64,000 bases of DNA from Rhodanobacteraceae bacterium. Its GTDB lineage: Bacteria > Acidobacteriota > Terriglobia > Terriglobales > Acidobacteriaceae. Below, one piece after another: positions 34,352 through 43,700 of this stretch. The DNA lies in contig CAJCHN010000014.1 in assembly GCA_903970285.1 (NCBI GenBank), forward strand, positions 1 through 64,000, read 5' to 3'. A model generated the notes under the pieces. It was not told the origin of the DNA. It made no database searches and saw nothing but the letters and a program-made list of their open reading frames with translations. How positions within the stretch are numbered: the first letter of the stretch is position 1; each line of letters opens with the position of its first letter. The translations under genes were made by a program, and so were the position numbers.

Positions 34352-36184
34352 ATGGACATGCACATGACTGATCATCCCGAAGAACCGGTTCCGGAGACTC
34401 CGGAAGATGTGGCGATCCTCTATTCGTGGGCCAATCTACATGGAGCCAAGTATCGGGATTTTTCTGCTTCGCGCCGGGAGTACCGGGCGCAGCTTCGGCA
34501 CCGTGCCGCCGAGGAGCTTCGCCAGGCTGAATTGAGGGCGCAGGCGGAGGCGGAAGCCGCAGCGGCGGAGGCTGAGCGGATAGCGCGTGACGCGGAACGG
34601 GCGGCCCGCGGCACGGAACGATACGAGAGTGCAAGCGACCGCGAGCGGGCTCTGCGCGAGGCCGAAGAGGCTGCGCGGCGAGCATCTGCGGAGCGGGTGG
34701 AGGCGGCGCGGCGGGCGGAAGCGGCTGCCATGGCGGAGGCGGCCGCCCGGCGCGAAGAGCGGGAGATTGCCGAGGCGCACGCCTCCGCGCAGCGACAGGC
34801 GGCGCGCTGGAACGACTCGGAGATCCGGCGGAGGAGTCTGGCCGGGCCGCAGCCGGTGCGTGCTCCGTCTGCGCCTGGCGATCCCTATGTAGTGGCCCAG
34901 GGCTCGACCGTGGATGGCTATCTGCCGACTCCGAACGAGGCGCTGGAATATACCCAGCCGATGCGGTATCGCGATGAGGAACGCCCGGTCTTTCGCCAGC
35001 CCGAGCCGGACGTGCGGCGTCCGCGCGGCTACCGTCCGGATCAATCGTCGGGGATTCGCCCAGCCTATGTGGCTCCGCCGCAGGAACCTGCAGGCCGCCC
35101 GCGGGGCCAATCGCCGGCGGAGAGGCTGCGCGAGGCAGGTGAGGAAGCGCAGGACCTGGCGTCGGGCGGGCAGGGGCAAACCTACAATCCGCCGCCTTCG
35201 GGGCCAGCCTATGACGCCGGTCCGGCGCCCGCCTGGTTGTATGGCGCGAATGCCGCTGCGGCGGGTGCGGGGAGCAATCCGGGGCTGCGATCCGCGGGTA
35301 CCACGGGAGCGGACACGCTGCAGAGCTCGCGGGAGCGGGTGGCGGCACGCTGGTACGCGTTGAAGGGAGTCTTTGAAGCGGGGCCTGCGCGGGCTCAGGA
35401 GTCTCAAGGACCGCAGGCGGAGACCAGGACCCCGGTGCTGGCGATCTTCTCGCTGGCTGGGGGCGTGGGGAAGACCAGCATGGTCGCCACGCTGGGCCGG
35501 GCGCTGTCCTCGCTGGGCGAAAAGGTGCTTCTGGCGGATACCACGTCGCATGGTCTGCTGCCCTACTATTTCGGGGCGACGGAGCTGAAGCACGGGGTGA
35601 TTCGCACATTTTCGCCGCCCAGCGGCAGCGTCGACGCGCCCATTCACTTGGTGAGCTACGACGGCGAGCAGACGGGAAGCAGCCCGGCCGGGCAGCAGGA
35701 GCTCGCAGAGGAACTGACCCGCGCGGCGGCCACGGCACAGCGGGTGCTGATCGACATGAATGCGCCGATGGGGTGGCTGATCCGGCGGCTTGGCGGGATG
35801 AATGCCACGGTGCTGGTACCGGTGGCTCCGGACATGAATTCCGTGATCAGCCTGCAGGCGGTGGAACGCTACTTCACCGGGGCGGTGGATGCGGACGGCC
35901 GTCCGCTGCTGCCGTACTATGTGTTGAACCAGTTCGATGCCTCGCTCCCGCTTCACCTGGACGTCCGCGAGGTGTTGCGGCGGCAGCTTGCAGATCGGCT
36001 GCTGCCGTTCGTCATCCGCCGTGCTCCCGCAGTCAGCGAAGCCCTGGCCGAGGGAATGACCGTCGTCGACTATCAGCCCGAGAGCGCGGTCGCGGAAGAC
36101 CATCTGAATATCGCCAACTGGCTTCGCGGCTTCTCCGCACCGGTATCCCAAGGTTTCCGAACCATTCGATGGAGTGAACGATGA
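34352..36184 (+). CDS. bcsQ: BcsQ-like ParA/MinD-type ATPase with long N-terminal extension
   Basis: A 610-residue protein. Residues about 365-610 form a MinD/ParA-type ATPase of the YhjQ/BcsQ group: LAIFSLAGGVGKTSMVATLG (Walker A, Lys about 374), VLIDMNAPMGWLIRRLGG and VLVPVAPDMNSVISLQAVER. BcsQ guides polar localisation of cellulose synthase in enterobacteria. BcsQ is usually about 250 residues; here roughly 360 residues come first: a conserved-looking piece (DVAILYSWANLHGAKYRDF), an Ala/Glu/Arg-rich coiled coil (about 45-150) and a Pro/Arg-rich linker. The start codon is the ATG at 34352, with GGGAAG ahead. Its TGA overlaps the next ATG by four bases (ATGA). Confidence 0.82.
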   Translation: MDMHMTDHPEEPVPETPEDVAILYSWANLHGAKYRDFSASRREYRAQLRHRAAEELRQAELRAQAEAEAAAAEAERIARDAERAARGTERYESASDRERALREAEEAARRASAERVEAARRAEAAAMAEAAARREEREIAEAHASAQRQAARWNDSEIRRRSLAGPQPVRAPSAPGDPYVVAQGSTVDGYLPTPNEALEYTQPMRYRDEERPVFRQPEPDVRRPRGYRPDQSSGIRPAYVAPPQEPAGRPRGQSPAERLREAGEEAQDLASGGQGQTYNPPPSGPAYDAGPAPAWLYGANAAAAGAGSNPGLRSAGTTGADTLQSSRERVAARWYALKGVFEAGPARAQESQGPQAETRTPVLAIFSLAGGVGKTSMVATLGRALSSLGEKVLLADTTSHGLLPYYFGATELKHGVIRTFSPPSGSVDAPIHLVSYDGEQTGSSPAGQQELAEELTRAAATAQRVLIDMNAPMGWLIRRLGGMNATVLVPVAPDMNSVISLQAVERYFTGAVDADGRPLLPYYVLNQFDASLPLHLDVREVLRRQLADRLLPFVIRRAPAVSEALAEGMTVVDYQPESAVAEDHLNIANWLRGFSAPVSQGFRTIRWSER

Positions 36185-39100
36185 CAAGGTCTCCGCTGTG
36201 GAGAGAGTTTGAGTCCGGCGACAGTTTCCTGCTGGTCCTGATCCGCTGGACGATTATGCTGGGCGGGCTGCTGCTGCTGTTTTTTACCGGCATCCTGGAG
36301 CTGACCTGGCCGCAGCAGGCGGTACTCGGCCTGCTGATGGTACTGATTGCGATCTGGATGGACAAAAGCTCCAGCTCATACCTGGTGACGTTGACGCTGA
36401 TGCTGGTCTCCTGCTTCTCCACCTTCCGTTATGGATGGTGGAGAATCTCGACCGTCATCCGGTTCTTCCGCGATCCGGGAAGCAACTGGACGTGGCTCGA
36501 CTTCTTTTTCATCATCCTGCTGGTACTGGCGGAGACGTACGCTTTCATTATTCTGTTCCTCGGTTATCTGCAGACGTTGTGGCCGCTGCGCCGCACACCG
36601 GTGCCGCTGCCGGATGATCCGGAGCTGTGGCCGGCCGTCGATCTGCTGATTCCCACCTACAACGAGCCGCTTTCGGTGGTGAAGTACACGGCGCTGGCGG
36701 CGATGAACATCGACTGGCCGGCAGACAAGCTGAACGTCTACATTCTGGACGACGGCAAGCGGGAGGAGTTCCGCAGCTTTGCCGAAGAGGCGGGCATCGG
36801 CTACATGACCCGCGAGGACAACAAGCACGCCAAGGCGGGCAACATCAACCGGGCGCTGGAGCGCCTGGACGCGCCGTTCGTGGCCATCTTTGACTCCGAT
36901 CACGTGCCCACGCGCAGCTTTCTGCAGGTGACGCTGGGCTGGTTCCTGCGCGACCGCAAGCTGGGCATGCTGCAGACGCCGCATCACTTCTACTCGCCCG
37001 ACCCGTTCGAGCGGAACCTGAACCAGTTCCGTGTGATTCCGAACGAGGGTGAGCTCTTCTACGGCGTGGTGCAGGATGGCAACGACTTCTGGAACGCGAC
37101 GTTCTTCTGCGGGTCCTGTGCGGTGCTGCGCCGGACCGCGCTGGACGAGGTGGGCGGCATTGCGGTCGAGACGGTGACCGAAGATGCGCATACGTCGTTG
37201 CGGATGCAGATGCGCGGCTGGAACACCGCGTACATCAATATTCCGCAGGCCGCGGGCCTGGCGACGGAGCGTCTGAGCGGCCACGTGAAGCAGCGCATCC
37301 GCTGGGCGCGCGGGATGATCCAGATTCTGCGCATCGAAAATCCGCTGTTTGCCCCGGGCCTGCGGGCAGCGCAGCGCCTGTGCTACTTCAACGCGATGAC
37401 GCACTTTCTGTACGCGCTGCCGCGCCTGATCTTTTTGACTGCGCCGCTGATCTACCTGATCCTCGGGCACACCAACGTTCCGGGGTACTGGGCGGCGATC
37501 CTGGCTTATGCGTTCCCGCACCTGGTGCTTTCATCGCTGACCAACTCGCGGATTCAGGGGCAGCACCGGCACTCGTTCTGGAACGAGATTTATGAGACCG
37601 TGCTGGCGCCGTACATCTTCATTCCGACCATGCTGGCGCTGATCAATCCCAAGCTGGGCAGCTTCAACGTGACGGCCAAGGGCGGCGTGGTCAATCGCAG
37701 CTTCTTCGACACGCGCATCGCCCAGCCGTTTCTGCTGATGCTCTTCCTCAACGTGGTCGGGGTGCTGATGGCGATCCCACGGTACTTCCACTTCCCGGGT
37801 TGGCCGCTCGATATGTTCTACGACGGCAGCCATCCTGGAACGATCGTGATGAACCTGTTCTGGGCCTTCTTCAACATCACCGTGCTGGGGGTCGCGACCG
37901 CGGTGGCGTGGGAGAGCCAGCAGCGCCGCCAGACGGTGCGCGTGGCGATGAGCGTGCCTGCTGACGTCATCCTTGCGGACGAAAGCGTGGTGCAGGGGCT
38001 TACGGCCGATCTTTCGAGCGGCGGCGTGATGCTGCATATCGATCGCGCCTTTACGGCGCTGCCGGGCGAGAGCGTGAAGCTGGTGTTCCCGGTGCTGGAT
38101 GGAGACGCGACGTTGCCGGCGACTGTGATCAGCGCGACCGGCGGTACGCTGCGGGCGCAGTTCGAAGGGTTGAATCTGCAGGAGGAAGAGGCGCTGACGA
38201 TGATTCTGTACTCGCGCGCCGACACCTGGCTGGGCTGGGGCGAAGCCCGCGAGGCGGACCGTCCGCTGGCCAGCCTGGGACGGATCTTCCAGCTTTCCTT
38301 CCATGGGCTTAGCCAAACCATTCGCGGGCTGATGACCTCCAGAAAACAGAGAACACCGAAGGGCCGGCTGGCGACGACGATTGTGCGGCTGATTCTGCTG
38401 GGGGTGGCCGTTGGTCTGCTGTACCATTCCGCATTCGCGCAGCCGGTTCCAGTCCAGCCGGTGCCGATGCAGAGCGCCGGCGCTGCGACCTCCGCCGGAC
38501 CGGCGCCCACGGCAACGTTCGCGGCGCTGCAGCGGGATGGCGGAGTGCCGATGCGGCCGATGCCGCCGGGCGAGTTCGACAACCGATTTACGCTGGCCGA
38601 CGTCGGCGTCAGCGACACCATCGTGCTGCGCGGCGTCGATGCCTACCACTCGGTTTTTTTTTCCATCCCGCAGACGCAGTTGGTAAAAACCGCGGTGATG
38701 CACATCCGCTATCACTTCTCACCGGGTCTGCTGCCGGACATCAGCCACATCAAGGTGAGCTTGAACGGCACGCTGTTCGCGACGCTGCCGGTGACGACGC
38801 GGCCGGCGTTCGTCGCCCCGCCGGGTGATATTACGCCGGAGCAGAAGCTGGCCGAGGAGCAGTCGCTGGCCTTGGCGCGCAACGAGACTGGCGCGATGCT
38901 CGAAGCCAATCTGGTGATGCCCGCCGAGATGCTGGTGCACAATAACGAGCTGACGTTCGAGTTTATCGGCCACTACACGTTCCAGTGCGAAGACCCCTCT
39001 CACTCCACGCTGTGGAGTCACGTCGACAATACAACGACGCTGGAGTTTACAGGCTCCCTGATCACGTTGCCGAACGACCTCAGCCTGTTGCCGCTGCCAT

Positions 39101-40746
39101 TCTACGATTCGGCGGTGAACCTGCATCCGGTGATCCCGATCGTCTTTCTCACCCAGCCCTCGCCCCAGGCGTTGAAGGCGGCCGGCATCATCGCATCTTA
39201 TTTCGGCATTCTGACGGATTATCGTCCCGTCCATTTTCCGGTCTCAATCGGCAGCATACCGGCCGGCAATGCGGTGGTCATCGCCGAGTCGTCCACGCAA
39301 CTTGGGCCGCTGGGCGTGACCTCGGTAGCCGGCCCGACCCTCGCCATGCGGCCCAACCCATCCGACCGCTTTTCGAAGCTGCTGGTGGTGACGGGGGGCA
39401 CGCCGGATGAGCTGGTTGCGGCGGCGCAGGCGCTGGTGGTTCCGCACGGCGATATCTATCAGGGCGAGCAGGCGCAGGTCCATCTGCCGTCGCATCTGCC
39501 CGAGCGCAGGCCGGATGATGCACCGCGCTGGCTGAGCACCGACCACATTACGCCCATCGGCCAGATCAGCCAGACCGGCGATCTGCAGGGCGACGGCAGT
39601 GAACCGGTCAACGTGTATCTGCGGGTTCCGCCCGACCTCTATACGGCTTCGCTGCAAAATCTGAGCTATCACCTGAGCTACCGGTACAACGGCATTCCGC
39701 TGGCGAACGAAAGCTCCTTGCAGGTCTTCGTGAATACCGCGTACGTCAGCTCCACGCCGATGCCGCATACGGAGAAGGCGTCGGCGGTGCTTTCGACGGT
39801 GGTGCCGATCCCGAAGTACGACATGCGTCCGTTTTCGAATACGCTGATGCAGCGTTTTATCTTTCAGATAGCGAAGAAGGGCAAGTGTCAGGACACCGCT
39901 CCGCTGAATCTGCAGGGTGCGATCCTGAAAGAGTCGTACCTCGATATCACCGGGATTCCGCACTGGGTGATCCTGCCGGAGCTGGAGATCTTCGCCAACG
40001 CCGGCTACCCGTTCACCCGCAAGGCGGACCTGTCCGACACGGCGGTCGTGCTTCCGGACGCGCCGACCGCGGACGAAGTGGAGATGTACCTGACGCTGAT
40101 GGGACACTTCGGCGCGCAGACCGGCTACCCGGTGCTGAACGTGACCGTGACCAACAACGACGGAATGAAATCGGACCACTCGAAGGATTACCTGGTGATG
40201 GGTACGGTGGACGATCAGCCGGCGCTGACCACCCTCGGTCGTTCGCTGCCGGTCATGATCTCTCCCGATGGGCTGAAGGTGCAGGATACGCGCGGCTTCT
40301 TTGCCCCGCTGCAGCAGGCGTGGTGGAAGGTGCGCAGCTCGGACCGCGTGGAGACCAACCAGCTGGAGGTTGCGGGCGGAATGCCGGACGCCATGATCGA
40401 AGGGCTGGAATGGCCGAGCGGGTCCAAGCGTTCGGTGGTTGTGATTGCGCTGCGTGATCACAACGTGGTTCCGAAGTTTCTGAACGCGTTCCTGAAGTAC
40501 TCGCAGTCGTCGCACATCTCGCAATCGGTCAGCGTTTTGCACGATGAGGACTTCACCTCGTATCGCATCGGGAACGATGCCTACAGGGTGGGTTCGCTGC
40601 CTTTCTGGATTCAGCTGAGTATGCTGGCTTCGCAGTATCCGTGGTTGATGGTGATTGTGGCGATCGTTATCTGCGTGCTCATGGCCGCGCTCATCCGCGC
40701 GTTCCTCCGGCGCAGAGCGCGGGTGCGGCTGCAGGGCACGGAGTAG
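36181..40746 (+). CDS. bcsA: Cellulose synthase, fused catalytic (BcsA) and periplasmic (BcsB) subunits
   Basis: A 1521-residue fusion. The BcsA half has several membrane helices and a GT2 domain (about 155-400) with ILDDGKR (DDG about 190), FDSDHVP (DxD about 238), VTEDAHTS (TED about 333) and QRIRWARG (QxxRW about 371), then a PilZ c-di-GMP domain (RRQTVRVAM, then DLSSGGVMLH, about 582-690). After a hydrophobic segment near 735 the BcsB half (about 760-1480) carries carbohydrate-binding modules and ends with a membrane helix (WLMVIVAIVICVLMAALI). It polymerises UDP-glucose to beta-1,4-glucan and passes it through the inner membrane. A similar AcsAB fusion is known in Komagataeibacter. Coupled to bcsQ by ATGA. 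Confidence 0.95.
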   Translation: MTRSPLWREFESGDSFLLVLIRWTIMLGGLLLLFFTGILELTWPQQAVLGLLMVLIAIWMDKSSSSYLVTLTLMLVSCFSTFRYGWWRISTVIRFFRDPGSNWTWLDFFFIILLVLAETYAFIILFLGYLQTLWPLRRTPVPLPDDPELWPAVDLLIPTYNEPLSVVKYTALAAMNIDWPADKLNVYILDDGKREEFRSFAEEAGIGYMTREDNKHAKAGNINRALERLDAPFVAIFDSDHVPTRSFLQVTLGWFLRDRKLGMLQTPHHFYSPDPFERNLNQFRVIPNEGELFYGVVQDGNDFWNATFFCGSCAVLRRTALDEVGGIAVETVTEDAHTSLRMQMRGWNTAYINIPQAAGLATERLSGHVKQRIRWARGMIQILRIENPLFAPGLRAAQRLCYFNAMTHFLYALPRLIFLTAPLIYLILGHTNVPGYWAAILAYAFPHLVLSSLTNSRIQGQHRHSFWNEIYETVLAPYIFIPTMLALINPKLGSFNVTAKGGVVNRSFFDTRIAQPFLLMLFLNVVGVLMAIPRYFHFPGWPLDMFYDGSHPGTIVMNLFWAFFNITVLGVATAVAWESQQRRQTVRVAMSVPADVILADESVVQGLTADLSSGGVMLHIDRAFTALPGESVKLVFPVLDGDATLPATVISATGGTLRAQFEGLNLQEEEALTMILYSRADTWLGWGEAREADRPLASLGRIFQLSFHGLSQTIRGLMTSRKQRTPKGRLATTIVRLILLGVAVGLLYHSAFAQPVPVQPVPMQSAGAATSAGPAPTATFAALQRDGGVPMRPMPPGEFDNRFTLADVGVSDTIVLRGVDAYHSVFFSIPQTQLVKTAVMHIRYHFSPGLLPDISHIKVSLNGTLFATLPVTTRPAFVAPPGDITPEQKLAEEQSLALARNETGAMLEANLVMPAEMLVHNNELTFEFIGHYTFQCEDPSHSTLWSHVDNTTTLEFTGSLITLPNDLSLLPLPFYDSAVNLHPVIPIVFLTQPSPQALKAAGIIASYFGILTDYRPVHFPVSIGSIPAGNAVVIAESSTQLGPLGVTSVAGPTLAMRPNPSDRFSKLLVVTGGTPDELVAAAQALVVPHGDIYQGEQAQVHLPSHLPERRPDDAPRWLSTDHITPIGQISQTGDLQGDGSEPVNVYLRVPPDLYTASLQNLSYHLSYRYNGIPLANESSLQVFVNTAYVSSTPMPHTEKASAVLSTVVPIPKYDMRPFSNTLMQRFIFQIAKKGKCQDTAPLNLQGAILKESYLDITGIPHWVILPELEIFANAGYPFTRKADLSDTAVVLPDAPTADEVEMYLTLMGHFGAQTGYPVLNVTVTNNDGMKSDHSKDYLVMGTVDDQPALTTLGRSLPVMISPDGLKVQDTRGFFAPLQQAWWKVRSSDRVETNQLEVAGGMPDAMIEGLEWPSGSKRSVVVIALRDHNVVPKFLNAFLKYSQSSHISQSVSVLHDEDFTSYRIGNDAYRVGSLPFWIQLSMLASQYPWLMVIVAIVICVLMAALIRAFLRRRARVRLQGTE

Positions 40747-40754
40747 ACCTACTT

Positions 40755-43700
40755 ATGAAGAGAGCTTCCACATTTCGCCTCTGGGCACCGGCAGTGCTGC
40801 TGGCTGTATCCGCAATCTCGCCTGTGGTGTGCCTCTCGGCTGCGGGCCAGACACCTCAGTCCAATGTCCGGCCGTTCCTGGAGAAGGCGCACGACCTGGA
40901 GGTGCGCGGCAGGCTAGATCTGGCCGCTCAGACCTGGCAACAGGTGCTGCTGAGCGACCCTAACAACACCGAAGCGTTGGGCGGCCTGGCCCGCGCCGCC
41001 AAGTACAGCGGCGACCTGGCGCTCTCAAATACCTACATCAGCCGTCTGCGCGCGATCAACCCGAACGACCCCGGCATCGCCCGCGCCGAGGCGATGACCA
41101 CGCAGGTGGAGAACAACCAGCAACTGCGCCAGGCTGGCAGGCTGGCCGAACAGGGGCAGTACGGCCAGGCGATGACCACCTACCGCCAGCTCTACGGGGA
41201 CACGCCGCCACCGGGCGACACCGCGCTGGCTTATTACGAGACCGAAGCCGCGACCGAAGAGGGACGTCCGCACGCGGTCGCCGGCCTGCGGGCGCTGGCG
41301 CAACGCTTCCCCACGGATGCGCGGTACCAGATCGCGCTGGGCCGGATATTGACCTACAATCCGCGCACGCGTCCGGAAGGGCGGCATCTTCTGGAGCATT
41401 ATCCGAACGATCCCGAGGCGACCGAGGCCCTGCGCCAGTCCCTGCTTTGGGACTCGCAGAACCCTGCAACCGCGGCGCAGATTCGCGCATACCTGTTGCG
41501 GCACCCGGATCAGACGCTCGAAACCGCTTTGCGCGAGGAGCGCAGCCGCCGCCGCCCGATGACCGAGGCGGAGCGCGCCGAGGCCGCGGTCAACGCGACG
41601 CGGACGGCGGAAGATCGACTGGCCTACCGTGAGCTGAACGCCAGGCGGCTGGAGCAGGCGGAGTCGCGATTCAAGGAGATCCTGGCCAAGCATCCCGATG
41701 ATCCCAACGCGCTCGCCGGCATGGGCTACATCCGCATGCAACAGGCAAACTTCGGCGGCGCCATCAGCTTTCTGGTGCAGGCGCGGCAGGATGGCTCGAA
41801 GGATCCCGCGCTTGAGGGCGCGCTGGCCACCTCGCGCTTCTGGTACACCATGGGCGAGGGCGCGATCGCGCTGAACGAGGATAATCTGCCGGCAGCCGAA
41901 CGCCAATATCGCGCCGCCCTGCAGATGCGTCCGGCGAGTCCAGAGGCGCTCGAGGGACTTGGAGGGGCGCTGCTAAAAGCTGAGCAGCCGGAAGCGGCGG
42001 TTCCGGTCTTCAACGCGTACGTGAAGCTGAAGCCCTCGGCGGCGCACGCCTGGCGCGGTTTGTTTCTGGCCCAGTACGGGTCCGGCAACGCCAGGCTAGC
42101 GCTCGATACGGAGCGGCAGGCGCCCGCAGCGGTGCGCGCTGAACTCTCGAAGGACCCGCTTTACCTGGTGTCCTTGGCGTCGGCGCTGACCGATGTCGGC
42201 CGCGACGCCGACGCGCAGCGGGTTCTGCGCAGCGCGCTTGACCTGCCGTTCTCGGTCGACGATCGCAAGGTGGAGAGCGACACGCGCCTGCAATATGCTG
42301 CGTTGCTGCAGCGTGCGAATCATCTGGATCAGGCTGCCGGGCTGTATCGCCAGGTGCTGGCCAAGGAGCCGAATAACGTCGCCGCGTACCAGGGTTTGGT
42401 GCGGGTGCAGCATGCCCAGGGACGCGACGATCTGGCGCTGCAGACCATCGAAGCCATGCCGCAGGCGGTCTATGGCAAGGCCATGCACGACTCCGGCTTC
42501 GACCTGACCGTGGCTTCGATCTACCAGGCCGACAATCGGCTCGATGTTGCCCAGGACATCCTCGAAAAGACGCTGCAGGTGCAGGCCGCACAGGGCGAGA
42601 AGCCGGCCGTCAACGTGCAGATTGAACTGGCTGGAATTTACCTGCAGCGCGAAGACACGCAGCGTGCGTTCGCTCTCTATCAGCAGATTCTGGCGCAGCA
42701 TCCGGACAACCTGAACGCCTGGAAGGGTTTGCTCGACACGCTGCACACCACCGGCCGCGACCAGGAGGCGCTGGCGCAGGTGCAGGTCATCGCTCCGGCG
42801 GTTCGGCAGAAGCTTGAAGGCGACGTCAACTACCTGCAGACGGTCGCCGCCGTGTACAACGGGCTGGGACAGCCGCGCGAGGCAGAGGTCTTCCTGCGCC
42901 GGGTGCAGGAGCACTACGCGGCGGAGCATACCGCTCCGCCGGCCGACGTCGATATCCAGAACGCCTGGCTGCTCTACAACGGCATGAACGATGCCGGGCT
43001 GTATCGGCAACTGATGTACCTGGGCGCGCGCACCGATCTTACCGAAGCGCAGCGCAGAACCATCCAGACCATCTGGGCGAACTGGGCGGTGCGGCGTGCC
43101 AGCCAGGCCGCCGCCGCCGGCAACACGCAGCGCGCGCTGGCCATTCTGAACGCGACTGCGCGCGCTTTTCCGGGCAATCCAGCGGTCATCAAGGCACTCG
43201 CCGGCGGCTACACCAGCGCCGGAATGGGCAAGCAGGCTGTCGCTATCTGGAAGGCGATGGACCTGAAGTCCGCGCCCGTCGAAGACTACAAGGGAGCGAT
43301 CGGCGCGGCACTGGCCGCAAACGACGAGAAGGATGCGGAGACGTGGCTGCGCTTCGCGCTCAACCAGTACCCTTCGAACCCTGACATTCTGCTGCTCGGC
43401 GCCAAGTTTGAGGAGCAGCGCGGCGACACCAATCGCGCCGCCGACTACTACCGCGCCTCGCTCAAGCGGATGCCCGCCGACGATCCCGGCGCCGGTCTCG
43501 CCACCGAATTGAGCAACCCGGCGCCCAACGCCGATCTGCCGGGATCGCTGCGTGGCGGGCAGGATCTGCCCACGCTGCTGGCCCCGGGCACCGATCGGCC
43601 CGCGAAAAGTCAGCCCGAGGTGCCCTACCTGCCGGGCGGCTACGGCGCTTATGGGCCGCCGGTGCCGCTAGCTGATCCCAACCTGTATCTTCCGTCGGCG

